Source: Acidovorax radicis (GTDB lineage Bacteria; Pseudomonadota; Gammaproteobacteria; Burkholderiales; Burkholderiaceae_C). From it: a stretch of 64,000 nt of DNA. Shown here piece after piece: positions 36,901 to 46,750 of the stretch. The DNA is taken from NCBI RefSeq assembly GCF_020510705.1, contig NZ_CP075184.1, positions 2,728,001 to 2,792,000 of the forward strand, read 5' to 3'. How positions within the stretch are numbered: position 1 is the stretch's first letter; each line of letters opens with the position of its first letter. Under the pieces are notes generated by a model that was given only the letters and a program-made list of their open reading frames with translations, was not told where the DNA came from and searched no databases. A program made the translations under genes and the position numbers.

Positions 36901-39462
36901 ATGGAATCGACACCGTCTAAAGCCCCTGCTCCAGCGTCCATCACGCCTGCGCCGCTGCGCTGGTGGCGCAAATGGTGGCGCGGACTGTCGCCCACCAGGC
37001 AAGACCGATTTGCGGCCCTTGCACCGTTGGCAGCCGTACTGATGTTTCTGGCCGCTATCGTGGCGGCGTTCTGGTATTTGCGCGCAGAAGAGGCCGAACG
37101 CGAACAGGAAGCCCTGCGGCGCGATGTGGAATATGCACAGCAGCGGGTGCGCCTGCGTCTGCTGGAGCGGCAAGAGCAATTGATGCGCATTGCGCGCGAC
37201 CTGTCCAACCAGGACATGGGCCGTGCCGACTTCGTCAGCCGCTCGGAAGCCCTGATCAGCCAATACCCCGAGCTGCAGGCCATCACCTGGATCGACGAGC
37301 GCCGCCGCATCCGGGCCAGCCAGGCGGCCCCCACCTTGGCCAGCAGCGAATTGCGCATTGCCGGCGAAGTGCTCAAGCCCGGCGAAACCGCAGACACCTT
37401 TGGCCTGGCGCGTGACCTGCAGCAGCCGGTGTATGCACAGCCAGCGCTGGCCGTGGGCGATGCCACCCCGCTGCTGCAACTGCAGGTGCCACTCAACAAC
37501 CAGGGCAAGTTCGCGGGCGTGGTGCTGGGCGAATACTCCATCGACAGCCTGCTGCGTTATGGCACGCCCACCGAAGTGTTGGCGCGCTATGCGGTGACGC
37601 TGCTAGACAGCAAGAACGAAGTGTTGGCTGGCACGCCGCTGGCGCCCCGCAACAAGGCCACCGAACTGCTGCCGTGGCGCGCTCGCGCCAACGAATATGA
37701 GGTGCCTGTCTCGCCAGTGGGCAACGGGTTGATCATCAGGGCCCAGGCGTATCGCACCTCGCTGGGCGTGGTGGGCAGCGGCCTGTTCTGGCTGGTGGGC
37801 ACCCTGAGCGCCATGACGGCCTGGATGCTGATCGCCACCTGGCGGCACACGCGCCGGCGCATGCGCACGCAAGAGGCCCTGGTCGCCGAAACCAATTTTC
37901 GCCGCGCCATGGAAAACTCCATCCTGACCGGGATGCGGGCGCTCGACATGACGGGCCGCATCAGCTACGTGAACGCGGCGTTTTGCCAGATGACCGGCTG
38001 GAGCGCCGAGGAGCTGATCGGGCTGAAGGCCCCCTTCCCGTATTGGCCCGACACCGACCACGATGCCCTGCAGGCCAAGCTGCGCGATGAGCTGCATGGC
38101 AACACCGTTGCAGGCGGCTTTCAGGTACGCGTCAAACGCAAGAGCGGCACGCTGTTTGACGCGCGGCTGTATGTGTCGCCGCTCATTGACGGCCACGGCA
38201 AACAAACGGGCTGGATGACGTCGATGACCGATATCACCGAGCCCAACCGCATCCGCGAGCAATTGTCGGCGTCTCATGAGCGCTTCACCATCGTGCTCGA
38301 GTCGCTGGATGCCTCGGTATCGGTGGCGCCCCTGGGCAGCGAAGAACTGCTGTTTGCCAACAAGCTGTACCGCCAGTGGTTTGGCTCGCAAACGGGCGGC
38401 CACCTGCAACTCGTGGCGCAGGCCGGGGTGGTTCCGGTGGCGGGCAAAGACCCCAGTGGCATGGACGACGAAGACGGCCTGATGGGCTTGCCCACCGACT
38501 CGCTCACCAGCGCCCGCAGCGAAAACGCCGAGATTTACCTGCCCGACCTGGGCAAGTGGCTCGAAGTGCGGTCCCGGTATCTCAACTGGGTAGACGGGCG
38601 ACTGGCTCAAATGGTGATTGCCACCGACATCACCCCGCGGCGGCTTGCCGAAGAACAGGCAAAGCGGCAAGCCGAACGCGCCCAGTCGGTCAGCCGCCTC
38701 ATCACCATGGGCGAGATGGCATCCAGCGTGGCCCACGAGTTGAACCAGCCGCTCACCGCCATCAACAACTACTGCAGCGGCATGGTGTCACGCATCCAGA
38801 GCGGGCAACTCACCGAAGAAGCCTTGCTCACGGCGCTGCAAAAAACGGCCCACCAGGCGCAACGCGCGGGCCAGATCATTCAACGGATTCGCTCCTTTGT
38901 GAAAAAGAGCGAACCCAACCGCACGCTGTCGGACGTGCATTCGATGGTGGACGAAGCGGTCGAACTGGCCGACATCGAGCTGCGCCGCCACAACGTGCGC
39001 CTTACCCATTATGTAGCAGCCCGCATGCCGCCCGTGATGGCCGACACCATCCTGATCGAACAGGTGCTGGTGAACCTCATGAAAAACGGCGCGGAGGCCA
39101 TTGAAAACGCTGGCCGGCCCGCCCCCAACCGCAGCGTGGAGCTGCGCGTGGGGCCCAAGCAGATCGATGACCGCCAGGTGGTGGAGTTTTCGGTGCAGGA
39201 CACAGGCAAAGGCCTGGCGCCCGAAGTGCTGGAGCGGCTCTTTGAAGCCTTCTTCTCGACCAAGCAAGAGGGCATGGGCATGGGCTTGAACCTGTGCCGC
39301 AGCATTGTCGAGTCGCACCAGGGCAGGATGCATGCGGAGAACCTCTACAATGGTTCAGAGGTCACAGGCTGCAGGTTCTCCTTCTGGTTGCCGCTCGCCA
39401 AGCCTGCTGATGGCACTACAAATTCTGTAGCAAACGTACAAAATCCAAGGACAATTGCATGA
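36901..39462 (+). CDS. membrane PAS sensor histidine kinase
   Basis: 853 residues from ATG 36901; the frame runs 38 codons further upstream without a plausible N-terminus. A membrane helix (~40-63), a periplasmic CHASE-like region (~64-283), a second helix (~284-310), two PAS domains (~330-460, ~470-590), then the kinase: phospho-acceptor His612 in VAHELNQPLTAI, N-box LVNLMKNGAEAIENA, G-boxes DTGKGL and GMGMGL. The form is FixL/DctB-like (HPK4). Its stop overlaps the response-regulator start by four bases. Position suggests control linked to pyruvate metabolism; that is inference. Confidence 0.93.
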   Translation: MESTPSKAPAPASITPAPLRWWRKWWRGLSPTRQDRFAALAPLAAVLMFLAAIVAAFWYLRAEEAEREQEALRRDVEYAQQRVRLRLLERQEQLMRIARDLSNQDMGRADFVSRSEALISQYPELQAITWIDERRRIRASQAAPTLASSELRIAGEVLKPGETADTFGLARDLQQPVYAQPALAVGDATPLLQLQVPLNNQGKFAGVVLGEYSIDSLLRYGTPTEVLARYAVTLLDSKNEVLAGTPLAPRNKATELLPWRARANEYEVPVSPVGNGLIIRAQAYRTSLGVVGSGLFWLVGTLSAMTAWMLIATWRHTRRRMRTQEALVAETNFRRAMENSILTGMRALDMTGRISYVNAAFCQMTGWSAEELIGLKAPFPYWPDTDHDALQAKLRDELHGNTVAGGFQVRVKRKSGTLFDARLYVSPLIDGHGKQTGWMTSMTDITEPNRIREQLSASHERFTIVLESLDASVSVAPLGSEELLFANKLYRQWFGSQTGGHLQLVAQAGVVPVAGKDPSGMDDEDGLMGLPTDSLTSARSENAEIYLPDLGKWLEVRSRYLNWVDGRLAQMVIATDITPRRLAEEQAKRQAERAQSVSRLITMGEMASSVAHELNQPLTAINNYCSGMVSRIQSGQLTEEALLTALQKTAHQAQRAGQIIQRIRSFVKKSEPNRTLSDVHSMVDEAVELADIELRRHNVRLTHYVAARMPPVMADTILIEQVLVNLMKNGAEAIENAGRPAPNRSVELRVGPKQIDDRQVVEFSVQDTGKGLAPEVLERLFEAFFSTKQEGMGMGLNLCRSIVESHQGRMHAENLYNGSEVTGCRFSFWLPLAKPADGTTNSVANVQNPRTIA

Positions 39463-40085
39463 GCTTGATTCCGAAAAAAGGCACTGTTTACGTCGTAGAC
39501 GATGACGAGGCAGTTCGCGATTCCCTGCAGTGGCTGCTCGAAGGCAAGGACTACCGGGTGCGTTGCTTTGATTCGGCCGAAACATTTCTCTCGCGCTACG
39601 ACCCCCGCGAAGTGGCCTGCCTGATCGTGGACATCCGCATGGGCGGCATGACGGGGCTGGAGCTGCAAGACCGCCTGATCGAGCGCAAATCGCCGCTGCC
39701 TATCGTCTTCATCACCGGCCATGGCGATGTGCCGATGGCGGTGAACACCATGAAAAAAGGCGCGCTGGACTTTATCCAGAAGCCTTTTGACGAAGAAGAA
39801 CTGGTTGGCCTTGTCGAGCGCATGCTCGACCGCGCGCGCGAGGCCTTCACTGGCTCTCAGCAGGCCGCCAGCCGCGATGCACTGCTCTCCAAGCTCACCA
39901 GCCGTGAAGCCCAGGTGCTTGAACGCATCGTGGCGGGCCGTCTGAACAAACAGATCGCTGACGACCTGGGTATCAGCATCAAAACCGTGGAGGCGCACCG
40001 CGCCAACATCATGGAAAAGCTCAATGCCAACACCGTGGCCGACCTGCTCAAGATCGCCCTCGGTCAGAACGCACCCAAAGCGTAA
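39459..40085 (+). CDS. FixJ-family two-component response regulator
   Basis: 208 residues. The receiver domain (7-125) has the acidic pair DDDE (14-17), phospho-acceptor Asp58 in LIVDIRMGGMTG, Thr in FITGHGDVPMAV and Lys in FIQKPFD. A LuxR/GerE helix-turn-helix follows (~144-200; NKQIADDLGISIKTVEAHRA). The ATG overlaps the kinase stop (ATGA), so the pair is translationally coupled and cognate. Similar FixL/FixJ-type pairs control many carbon or redox functions; targets are not known here. Confidence 0.95.
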   Translation: MSLIPKKGTVYVVDDDEAVRDSLQWLLEGKDYRVRCFDSAETFLSRYDPREVACLIVDIRMGGMTGLELQDRLIERKSPLPIVFITGHGDVPMAVNTMKKGALDFIQKPFDEEELVGLVERMLDRAREAFTGSQQAASRDALLSKLTSREAQVLERIVAGRLNKQIADDLGISIKTVEAHRANIMEKLNANTVADLLKIALGQNAPKA

Positions 40086-40099
40086 TTCAATTACTCACC

Positions 40100-40145
40100 T
40101 TTTGATAGCTGGTAGCGCTTATTCAGCAAGCGCTAGAGGCCAATT
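40100..40145. repeat. Comamonadaceae-type palindromic repeat, copy 6 (intergenic)
   Basis: TTTTGATAGCTGGTAGCGCT then TATTCAGCAAGCGCTAGAGG and CCAATT. Close to the consensus. It lies between the response regulator and folD, ending about 17 bases before the folD start. Confidence 0.88.
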
Positions 40146-40161
40146 AGACTGATATTTTCCC

Positions 40162-41016
40162 ATGACAGCGCAACTCATCGACGGCAACGCCCTTTCCCGC
40201 CAACTGCGTGCCGAAGTCACGCGGCGGGCCGCCGCCCTCAAGGCTCGCGGCACCACGCCGGGGCTGGCGGTCATTCTTGTGGGCGATAGCCCTGCCAGCC
40301 AGGTCTACGTGCGCAACAAGGTCAAGGCCTGCGAAGACAGCGGCCTGCATTCGGTGCTTGAAAAATACGAGGCCGACATGACCGAGGCCGCGCTGCTGGC
40401 CCGTGTGGAGGCGCTCAACAACGACCCGTCCATCCACGGCATCCTGGTGCAACTCCCGCTGCCCCAGCACATCGATGCCCAGAAGGTGATCGAGGCCATC
40501 TCGCCCGCCAAGGACGTGGACGGCTTTCACATCGCCAGCGCAGGCGCCCTGATGACCGGCATGCCCGGGTTCTGGCCCTGCACGCCCTACGGCTGCATGA
40601 AGATGCTCGAGAGCATCGGCTACGACCTCAAAGGCAAGCACGCGGTGGTCATCGGGCGCAGCAATATCGTGGGCAAGCCCATGGCGCTGATGCTGCTGGG
40701 CAAAAATGCCACCGTCACCATCTGCCACAGCGCCACACACAACCTCAAGGCACAGACGCTGCAGGCCGACGTGATCGTGGCCGCCGTGGGCAAACGCAAT
40801 GTACTGACCGCCGACATGGTCAAACCCGGTGCGGTGGTCATTGACGTGGGCATGAACCGCAACGACGAAGGCAAACTGTGCGGCGACGTGGATTTTGACG
40901 GCGTCAAAGAGGTGGCGGGCTGGATCACCCCCGTTCCGGGCGGGGTGGGCCCCATGACGATTACCATGCTGCTGGTGAACACCCTCGAGGCCGCCGAACG
41001 CACGGCAGCACGCTGA
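40162..41016 (+). CDS. folD: bifunctional methylenetetrahydrofolate dehydrogenase / methenyl-THF cyclohydrolase
   Basis: 284 residues. FolD signatures: [20 protein letters not shown] with the catalytic Lys, [40 protein letters not shown] for NADP binding, and the C-terminal [19 protein letters not shown]. It interconverts 5,10-methylene-THF and 10-formyl-THF in the cytosol for purine and formyl-methionine supply. The start is just downstream of a repeat copy, so its ribosome site may overlap the repeat edge. Confidence 0.97.
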   Translation: MTAQLIDGNALSRQLRAEVTRRAAALKARGTTPGLAVILVGDSPASQVYVRNKVKACEDSGLHSVLEKYEADMTEAALLARVEALNNDPSIHGILVQLPLPQHIDAQKVIEAISPAKDVDGFHIASAGALMTGMPGFWPCTPYGCMKMLESIGYDLKGKHAVVIGRSNIVGKPMALMLLGKNATVTICHSATHNLKAQTLQADVIVAAVGKRNVLTADMVKPGAVVIDVGMNRNDEGKLCGDVDFDGVKEVAGWITPVPGGVGPMTITMLLVNTLEAAERTAAR

Positions 41017-41113
41017 GGCTGGGGTTCTTTTGACCGTGCCGCCCGTGCGCCCCAAACCGATGCCAGCCGCTTTGCAACTTGAACCTGCGCCATCTGGTGC
41101 CATCTAATTTCGC

Positions 41114-43159
41114 ATGAGCAACCCCCTTCTCGACTTCACCGACCTTCCCGCGTTTGATCGCATTACGCCTGAGAACGTCGCGCCCGCCATGGACGTGCTC
41201 CTTGAGCGCGCCAGCCAGGCGCTGGAGACTGTCACGGCGGCCTCGTTCCCTGCGCGCTGGGATGAAATCGCCAAGGTTCTGGACGTTGCCACCGAAGAAC
41301 TGGGCCGCGCATGGGGCGCCGTGAGCCACTTGAACAGCGTGGCAGACACACCCGAACTGCGTGCTGCCTATAACGCAGCCCTGCCCCGCGTCACGGAGTT
41401 CTGGACGCGCCTGGGCGCCGACGAACGCCTGTACGCCAAATACAAGGCCATCGACCCGGCCTCGCTGACCTCCGAACAACGCCAGGCCCATCTGAATGCA
41501 GTGCGCAACTTCGTGCTCAGCGGCGCCGAGTTGACAGGCACGGCGAAAGAACGGTTTGCCCAAATCCAGGAGAAACAGGCCGAGTTGAGCCAGAAGTTCA
41601 GCGAAAACGCACTGGACGCCACCGATGCCTACGCGTACTACGCCAGCGCCGAAGAGCTCGATGGCGTGCCGGCCGACGTGCAACAAGCCGCACTGGCGGC
41701 GGCGCAGGCCGAAGGCAAGTCGGGCTACAAACTCACGCTCAAGATGCCGTGCTATCTGCCCGTGATGCAGTTCGCCACCCGCAGCGACCTGCGCGAAAAG
41801 CTGTACCGCGCGTATGCCACCCGAGCCTCTGACCAGGCCGAAGGCGAAGGCAAGAAATTCGACAACACCCCCCTCATTAGTGAGATTCTCGCCCTGCGTC
41901 GTGAAGAAGCACAGTTGCTGGGCTATGCCAATTTTGGCGAGGTATCGGTCGTTCCCAAGATGGCCAAATCGCCGGCAGAAGTCATTCACTTCTTGCGCGA
42001 CCTGGCCCATCGCGCCCGCCCCTATGCAGAAAAGGACATCGCCGATCTGCGCGCATTTGCCGCCGAACATCTGGGCCTGAATGATCCGCAGGCCTGGGAC
42101 TGGCCTTTCATCGCAGAAAAGCTCAAAGAGGCGCGCTACGCTTTCAGCGAGCAGGAGCTCAAGCGGTATTTCACGGCGCCCAAGGTGTTGGCGGGCCTTT
42201 TCAAGATCATCGAGACCCTGTTTGAGGTCTCCATCCGCCGCGACAGCGCCCTTGTATGGAACCCCGCCGTCGAGTTCTACCGCATTGAACGCGGCGACAC
42301 GCTGGTGGGCCAGTTCTACCTCGACCAACCCGCGCGCACCGGCAAACGTGGCGGCGCCTGGATGGACGACGTCCGAACCCGCTGGAAGCGCCCCGATACC
42401 GGCGTATTGCAAACACCAGTGGCACACTTGGTGTGCAATTTTGCCGGCGGCGTGGACGGCAAACCGCCCCTTCTGACCCATGACGACGTGATCACGCTGT
42501 TTCACGAGTTCGGGCACGGCCTGCACCACATGCTTACGCAGGTGAACGAGCGCGATGTCTCCGGCATTGGCGGCGTGGAATGGGACGCGGTCGAGCTGCC
42601 GAGCCAGTTCATGGAAAACTTCTGCTGGGAATGGGACGTGCTGGAGAACATGACCGCCCATGTGGAAACGGGCGCCCCACTGCCGCGCGCGCTGTTCGAC
42701 AAGATGATCGCCGCCAAGAATTTCCAAAGCGGCATGCAGACACTGCGCCAGATCGAGTTCTCGCTGTTCGACATGCTGCTGCACACCGAGCACGATCCTG
42801 CTGATGATTTCATGCCCCTGCTCGCGCAGGTGCGCAGCGAGGTGTCCGTACTGCCCCCTCCGGCCTTCAGCCGGACGGCGCACACGTTCAGCCATATTTT
42901 TGCCGGCGGGTATGCGGCGGGCTATTACAGCTACAAGTGGGCCGAAGTGCTGAGTGCGGATGCCTACGCCGCCTTCGAAGAGACTGCAGGCAGCAACGGT
43001 TTGCCCAGCACCGAAACTGGCCGACGCTATCGCGAAGCCATCCTGGAAGCCGGAGGCAGCCGCCCGGCCATGGAATCGTTCAAGGCCTTCCGGGGCCGCG
43101 AGCCCACACTGGACGCCTTGTTGCGGCACCAGGGCATGGCCAAAGATCTGCACGCCTGA
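41114..43159 (+). CDS. prlC: oligopeptidase A, M3 metallopeptidase
   Basis: 681 residues, the length of OpdA/PrlC. The zinc motif HEFGH is at 464-468 (FHEFGHGLHHML), with the downstream Glu in GVEWDAVELPSQFMENFCWE. The conserved YYSYKWAEVLSADAYAAFEE near the end is also present. It degrades short cytosolic peptides, including cleaved signal peptides. It follows folD by 97 bases on the same strand. Confidence 0.95.
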   Translation: MSNPLLDFTDLPAFDRITPENVAPAMDVLLERASQALETVTAASFPARWDEIAKVLDVATEELGRAWGAVSHLNSVADTPELRAAYNAALPRVTEFWTRLGADERLYAKYKAIDPASLTSEQRQAHLNAVRNFVLSGAELTGTAKERFAQIQEKQAELSQKFSENALDATDAYAYYASAEELDGVPADVQQAALAAAQAEGKSGYKLTLKMPCYLPVMQFATRSDLREKLYRAYATRASDQAEGEGKKFDNTPLISEILALRREEAQLLGYANFGEVSVVPKMAKSPAEVIHFLRDLAHRARPYAEKDIADLRAFAAEHLGLNDPQAWDWPFIAEKLKEARYAFSEQELKRYFTAPKVLAGLFKIIETLFEVSIRRDSALVWNPAVEFYRIERGDTLVGQFYLDQPARTGKRGGAWMDDVRTRWKRPDTGVLQTPVAHLVCNFAGGVDGKPPLLTHDDVITLFHEFGHGLHHMLTQVNERDVSGIGGVEWDAVELPSQFMENFCWEWDVLENMTAHVETGAPLPRALFDKMIAAKNFQSGMQTLRQIEFSLFDMLLHTEHDPADDFMPLLAQVRSEVSVLPPPAFSRTAHTFSHIFAGGYAAGYYSYKWAEVLSADAYAAFEETAGSNGLPSTETGRRYREAILEAGGSRPAMESFKAFRGREPTLDALLRHQGMAKDLHA

Positions 43160-43238
43160 AACCCCAAAGACACCCTGACGCCATGTGCCGCGACTTTTGC
43201 GCACGGCCACCCACTGTTGAAGCCCTAGGAGTCTGACC

Positions 43239-43886
43239 ATGTCCAAACCCTTGTCCACGCATCTTCTGGCGTCGTTGCTGATGACGCTGGCTTGCACCAG
43301 CGCCCAGGCACAGGGCGTTTATCGTATCGTCGGGCCCGACGGCAAAGTGACGTTCTCGGACCGTCCACCCGCAGACGCTCAAGCCCCTGCCGCTGCGCGC
43401 TCCGGCGGCGCCAACGCTGCGGCATCCAACGGTGCCGCCCTGCCCTATGAGCTCAAGCAGATCGCCAGCCGCTTCCCTGTCACTATTTACACGGGCAGCG
43501 ATTGCGCGCCCTGCTCCAGCGTGCGCACGATGCTTTCGGCACGCGGGATTCCGTTCACCGAGCGCACTGTCGCCACCAACGAAGACATTGCGGCGCTTGA
43601 GCGGCTGAGCGGTAGCTCCAGCCTGCCTTTTGGCACCATCGGCGGGCAGCAGCTGACGGGCTACTCCGACGTGGAATGGTCACAATACATTGACGCGGCG
43701 GGTTACCCAAAACAATCCCAACTGCCCAGCAGCTATCGCCAGCCTCCGGCCACCCCGCTGGTTGCCGTCAAGCCTGTGGCCCCCACAGCTGCCACGCCCC
43801 CCAAGGCTACAGCACCCACGCGCCCCGTGCCGGCAGCCCCCACCGACGGGCCCACCCAGAGCAACCCTGCGGGCATTCGGTTCTAA
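43239..43886 (+). CDS. exported DUF4124 plus glutaredoxin-like protein
   Basis: 215 residues. A signal peptide (1-24, ending AQA-QG) is followed by a DUF4124 module (QGVYRIVGPDGKVTFSDRPP, 25-46), an Ala-rich spacer, then a glutaredoxin fold (~78-155) with the redox motif CAPC in YTGSDCAPCSSVRTML and GYSDVEWSQYI. The tail is Pro/Ala/Thr-rich, possibly a flexible or wall-spanning segment. It is likely a periplasmic thiol protein; partner unknown. It lies 79 bases after prlC. Confidence 0.85.
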   Translation: MSKPLSTHLLASLLMTLACTSAQAQGVYRIVGPDGKVTFSDRPPADAQAPAAARSGGANAAASNGAALPYELKQIASRFPVTIYTGSDCAPCSSVRTMLSARGIPFTERTVATNEDIAALERLSGSSSLPFGTIGGQQLTGYSDVEWSQYIDAAGYPKQSQLPSSYRQPPATPLVAVKPVAPTAATPPKATAPTRPVPAAPTDGPTQSNPAGIRF

Positions 43887-43930
43887 CCGGGGCAACACGT
43901 CGGCACCGGGGGCCTCGTGTTGACTGCCAC

Positions 43931-43973
43931 CACCATAAAACAAGGGGCCCGTCTGGCCCCTTGTTTTATGGTG
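43931..43973. terminator. bidirectional intrinsic terminator, perfect 19-bp stem
   Basis: CACCATAAAACAAGGGGCC pairs without mismatch with GGCCCCTTGTTTTATGGTG across a CGTCT loop. The A/T arms next to the GC core provide a T tract on both strands. It sits between the convergent glutaredoxin-like gene and rpiA and serves both. Confidence 0.92.
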
Positions 43974-44028
43974 ATGTGGATGATTTGCGCTGCGCGGATG
44001 AGTGATTGGTGATCAGCAGATCTGCAAA

Positions 44029-44718
44029 TCAAAAGACCAGTGTCTTCACACCCTGCGCAGTGCCCAATAGACACACCGACGCCTTCTGGTGCGCGAATAC
44101 GCCCACCGTCACCACGCCGGGCCATTGGTTGATTTCCGATTCGAAGGCCAGCGGATCCGCGATCGTCAGGCCCTTCACGTCCAGAATGTGCTGACCGTTG
44201 TCCGTCACCATGGGCAACCCATTGGCTAGACGCAGGTTAGCCTGTGCACCCATGGCGGCAAAACGCCGAGCGACATGGTTGGCGGCAATCGGAATCACTT
44301 CAACGGGCAGTGGGAACCGCCCCAACGCCGACACCAACTTCGACTCATCGGCAATGCACACAAAACGCTGAGCCAGCGCAGCCACGATTTTTTCTCGCGT
44401 CAATGCCGCGCCGCCGCCCTTGACCATGTGGCCCTTCCCGTCGATTTCATCGGCACCGTCGATGTACACCGACAGCGACTCGACCGCATTGGCGTCAAAC
44501 ACCGTAATGCCCAACGCCTGCAGGCGCTCAGTGCTTGCGACAGAGCTTGATACGGCACCTTTGATCTGGTCCTTGATGCTCGCCAGCGCATCGATGAATT
44601 TGTTGACGGTAGAGCCGGTGCCCACCCCCACAATTTCGCCAGGCACCACATATTGCAATGCGGCCTGGCCCACCAGGGTTTTGAGTTCGTCTTGAGTAAG
44701 GGAAGTAGTGGTCGTCAT
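44029..44718 (-). CDS. rpiA: ribose-5-phosphate isomerase A
   Basis: 229 residues. Hallmarks are [15 protein letters not shown] (substrate phosphate loop), [20 protein letters not shown] with the catalytic Asp and Lys, [20 protein letters not shown] and the C-terminal [20 protein letters not shown]. It interconverts ribose 5-phosphate and ribulose 5-phosphate in the pentose phosphate pathway. Divergent from pyrD with 37 bases between start codons. Confidence 0.97.
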   Translation of the reverse strand: MTTTTSLTQDELKTLVGQAALQYVVPGEIVGVGTGSTVNKFIDALASIKDQIKGAVSSSVASTERLQALGITVFDANAVESLSVYIDGADEIDGKGHMVKGGGAALTREKIVAALAQRFVCIADESKLVSALGRFPLPVEVIPIAANHVARRFAAMGAQANLRLANGLPMVTDNGQHILDVKGLTIADPLAFESEINQWPGVVTVGVFAHQKASVCLLGTAQGVKTLVF

Positions 44719-44755
44719 GAGAGAAAATCAGGGGTAATCCTTGAATTATCCCCCC

Positions 44756-45808
44756 ATGTCTCTCATACCCTACGCCCTCGCCCGCCCGCTTCTTTTTGGC
44801 ATGGATGCCGAAGCCGCGCATGAACTCACCATGAACATGCTGGCTCGCGGCCAGCGCACACCTTTGCAATGGGCATGGTGCAATGAAACGGTGAACGACC
44901 CCATCGAACTGGCGGGGCTGCGTTTTCCCAACCGCGTGGGCATGGCAGCCGGTCTGGACAAGAACGCCCGTTGCATCGACGCGCTCGCGGCCATGGGTTT
45001 TGGGTTTGTCGAGGTGGGCACCGTGACACCCAAACCCCAGCCGGGCAATCCCAAGCCCCGCATGTTTCGCCTGCCTGAAGCGCGCGCGTTGATCAACCGC
45101 CTTGGGTTCAACAATGACGGCCTGGATGCTTTTTTACGCAACGTGCAACAGGCGCAGTGTCGCTCGCAGCCCGGGGAGAATCGCCTGCTGCTGGGCTTGA
45201 ACATCGGCAAAAACGCTGCAACCCCCATCGAAAATGCCACCAGCGATTACCTGATCTGCCTGGAAGGCGTATACCCCCACGCAGACTATGTGACAGTGAA
45301 TATCAGTTCGCCCAACACACAGAATCTACGCGCCTTGCAAAGCGACGCAGCGCTGGACGCGTTACTCGGCGCCATTGCCGAGCGCCGGGAAACGCTGGCA
45401 TCACGACACGGGCGACGTGTGCCGGTGTTTGTCAAGATCGCCCCTGATCTGGACGAATCCCAGGTCGCCGTGATTGCAGACACGCTTAAAAAGCACGGCA
45501 TGGATGGCGTGATTGCCACCAACACCACCATCAGCCGTGTCGCCGTCCAAGGCATGCGCCACGCCGAAGAAACCGGAGGGCTCAGCGGAGCCCCGGTGCT
45601 GGAGGCCAGCAACCAGGTGATCCGGCAGCTGCGCGCCGCATTGGGAAGCCGTTTCCCCATCATTGGCGTAGGCGGCATCATGGGTGTTGACGACGCCGTG
45701 AGCAAGATACGCGCTGGTGCTGATGTGGTTCAGATTTACACCGGCCTTATCTACGAAGGACCACAACTCGTCGTCAACGCGGCCAGGGCCATCAAGACCA
45801 TGGGTTGA
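44756..45808 (+). CDS. pyrD: dihydroorotate dehydrogenase (quinone), class 2
   Basis: 350 residues from ATG 44756 (an in-frame TTG lies 15 bases upstream). The amphipathic N-terminal extension ([20 protein letters not shown]) typical of membrane-bound class 2 enzymes is present. FMN-site motifs: [37 protein letters not shown] with the catalytic Ser, [30 protein letters not shown]. It oxidises dihydroorotate to orotate, passing electrons to quinone at the inner membrane. Confidence 0.97.
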   Translation: MSLIPYALARPLLFGMDAEAAHELTMNMLARGQRTPLQWAWCNETVNDPIELAGLRFPNRVGMAAGLDKNARCIDALAAMGFGFVEVGTVTPKPQPGNPKPRMFRLPEARALINRLGFNNDGLDAFLRNVQQAQCRSQPGENRLLLGLNIGKNAATPIENATSDYLICLEGVYPHADYVTVNISSPNTQNLRALQSDAALDALLGAIAERRETLASRHGRRVPVFVKIAPDLDESQVAVIADTLKKHGMDGVIATNTTISRVAVQGMRHAEETGGLSGAPVLEASNQVIRQLRAALGSRFPIIGVGGIMGVDDAVSKIRAGADVVQIYTGLIYEGPQLVVNAARAIKTMG

Positions 45809-45852
45809 ACCTGCGCCGTGTGCGGGTTGATGTGATCGGTGATCGCTTGCGT

Positions 45853-45890
45853 GAAAAAGGCCACTGCACACAATGAGCAGTGGCTTTTTT
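45853..45890. terminator. intrinsic terminator between pyrD and the YqjK-like gene
   Basis: AAAAAGGCCACTGC pairs with GCAGTGGCTTTTTT around a nine-base loop, with one mismatch. T tracts on both strands make it usable for pyrD and for the convergent minus-strand operon. Confidence 0.82.
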
Positions 45891-45953
45891 GAACTACCAG
45901 GCCAGACATTGGTACACCTGCTGTCACCCAATCAAAGCCTGCACACTGGGGTT

Positions 45954-46316
45954 TTACCGACGCAGTCGCATCACCATCGGCAGCAGCACGCCCGCCCATC
46001 GAATAAGGCGGCGAGGGCCCGCCACCGCAGCGATACCCACCACACCCAAGACCGCCAACGGATGTTCGCGTGCAAACCCTGCAGCTCGCAGAGCGAACGA
46101 TTCATCCACGCCGCCCATTGCGGGCTCGGTGTTGAGAGCGATCGCCTGGGATTGGGCACGGGCCACACGACGCGCATGGATGCGCTCACGCTGCAAAGCT
46201 ATACGGTCGAGCAGATGTTGTTGTTCTGCGGTGGGCTGCACCAGCAATGTCGGATCTGGCCGGGGCGCCGACGACAAGACAGAGGGCTTTGAAGACGTTG
46301 AAGAGGACATGCTCAC
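45954..46316 (-). CDS. YqjK-like protein
   Basis: 120 residues. A polar, Ser/Pro-rich N-terminus leads to a basic helix (DRIALQRERIHARRVARAQS) and a C-terminal hydrophobic segment (PLAVLGVVGIAAVAGPRRLI, RWAGVLLPMV). This matches the form of YqjK, third gene of the YqjD-YqjE-YqjK envelope set. Its ATG at 46316 overlaps the stop of the preceding YqjE-like gene by four bases. Function unknown; associated with the inner membrane. Confidence 0.7.
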   Translation of the reverse strand: MSMSSSTSSKPSVLSSAPRPDPTLLVQPTAEQQHLLDRIALQRERIHARRVARAQSQAIALNTEPAMGGVDESFALRAAGFAREHPLAVLGVVGIAAVAGPRRLIRWAGVLLPMVMRLRR

Positions 46317-46708
46317 AAGCGCTCCTTGATATCGCGCCAGTCATGCGCCAGTTCGCGGCGTGTTAACGCGAAACCGCTACCAGCGCGTTGACCGATTGTT
46401 ACCAGCGTAGCCAGCGAGGCCGCCCAGACAATCGTCCACCCACCCGCAAGCAGCCAGGCAACCGTCGCCCGCTGGGGGGTATCCCAAAAATGCACCAGCA
46501 CGGCGAGCGACAGCATGGTCAAAGCGACCACCGTCAACCCGCCCACCACAATCGTCAACACCAGGAGCTGCTGCAAACGGCGCTTGAGGTCATGCCATTC
46601 GAGCCTTGCAAGGTCCATCCGATCTTCGGCGGCGATGGCCGCCTCGATCACGTTGGCCCGCCAACGTGCGACAAACCCTTCAAGGCCCAATAACGAAAAC
46701 CAGTTCAT
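46313..46708 (-). CDS. YqjE-like inner-membrane protein (phage-holin superfamily III)
   Basis: 131 residues with two adjacent membrane helices: LLVLTIVVGGLTVVALTMLS (~47-66) and AWLLAGGWTIVWAASLATLV (~84-103). An amphipathic start (MNWFSLLGLEGFVARWRANV) precedes them. The two-helix pattern and position between YqjD-like and YqjK-like genes identify the YqjE family (holin-like fold, not phage here). Confidence 0.8.
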   Translation of the reverse strand: MNWFSLLGLEGFVARWRANVIEAAIAAEDRMDLARLEWHDLKRRLQQLLVLTIVVGGLTVVALTMLSLAVLVHFWDTPQRATVAWLLAGGWTIVWAASLATLVTIGQRAGSGFALTRRELAHDWRDIKERL

Positions 46709-46750
46709 GCGTGGAGCCCTCGAGCTGCGGTCATTCGCCCGAAAAGCAGA

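Noticed and set aside
39409..39434. TGGCACTACAAATTCTGTAGC at the 3' end of the sensor kinase gene as another coding repeat copy
   Set aside because: Only the short arm-like stem resembles the repeat; no AGCGCTT half-site is present, so chance cannot be excluded.
40961..43297. 778-codon open frame antisense to prlC
   Set aside because: Shadow of prlC, whose HEFGH motif and length are unmistakable.
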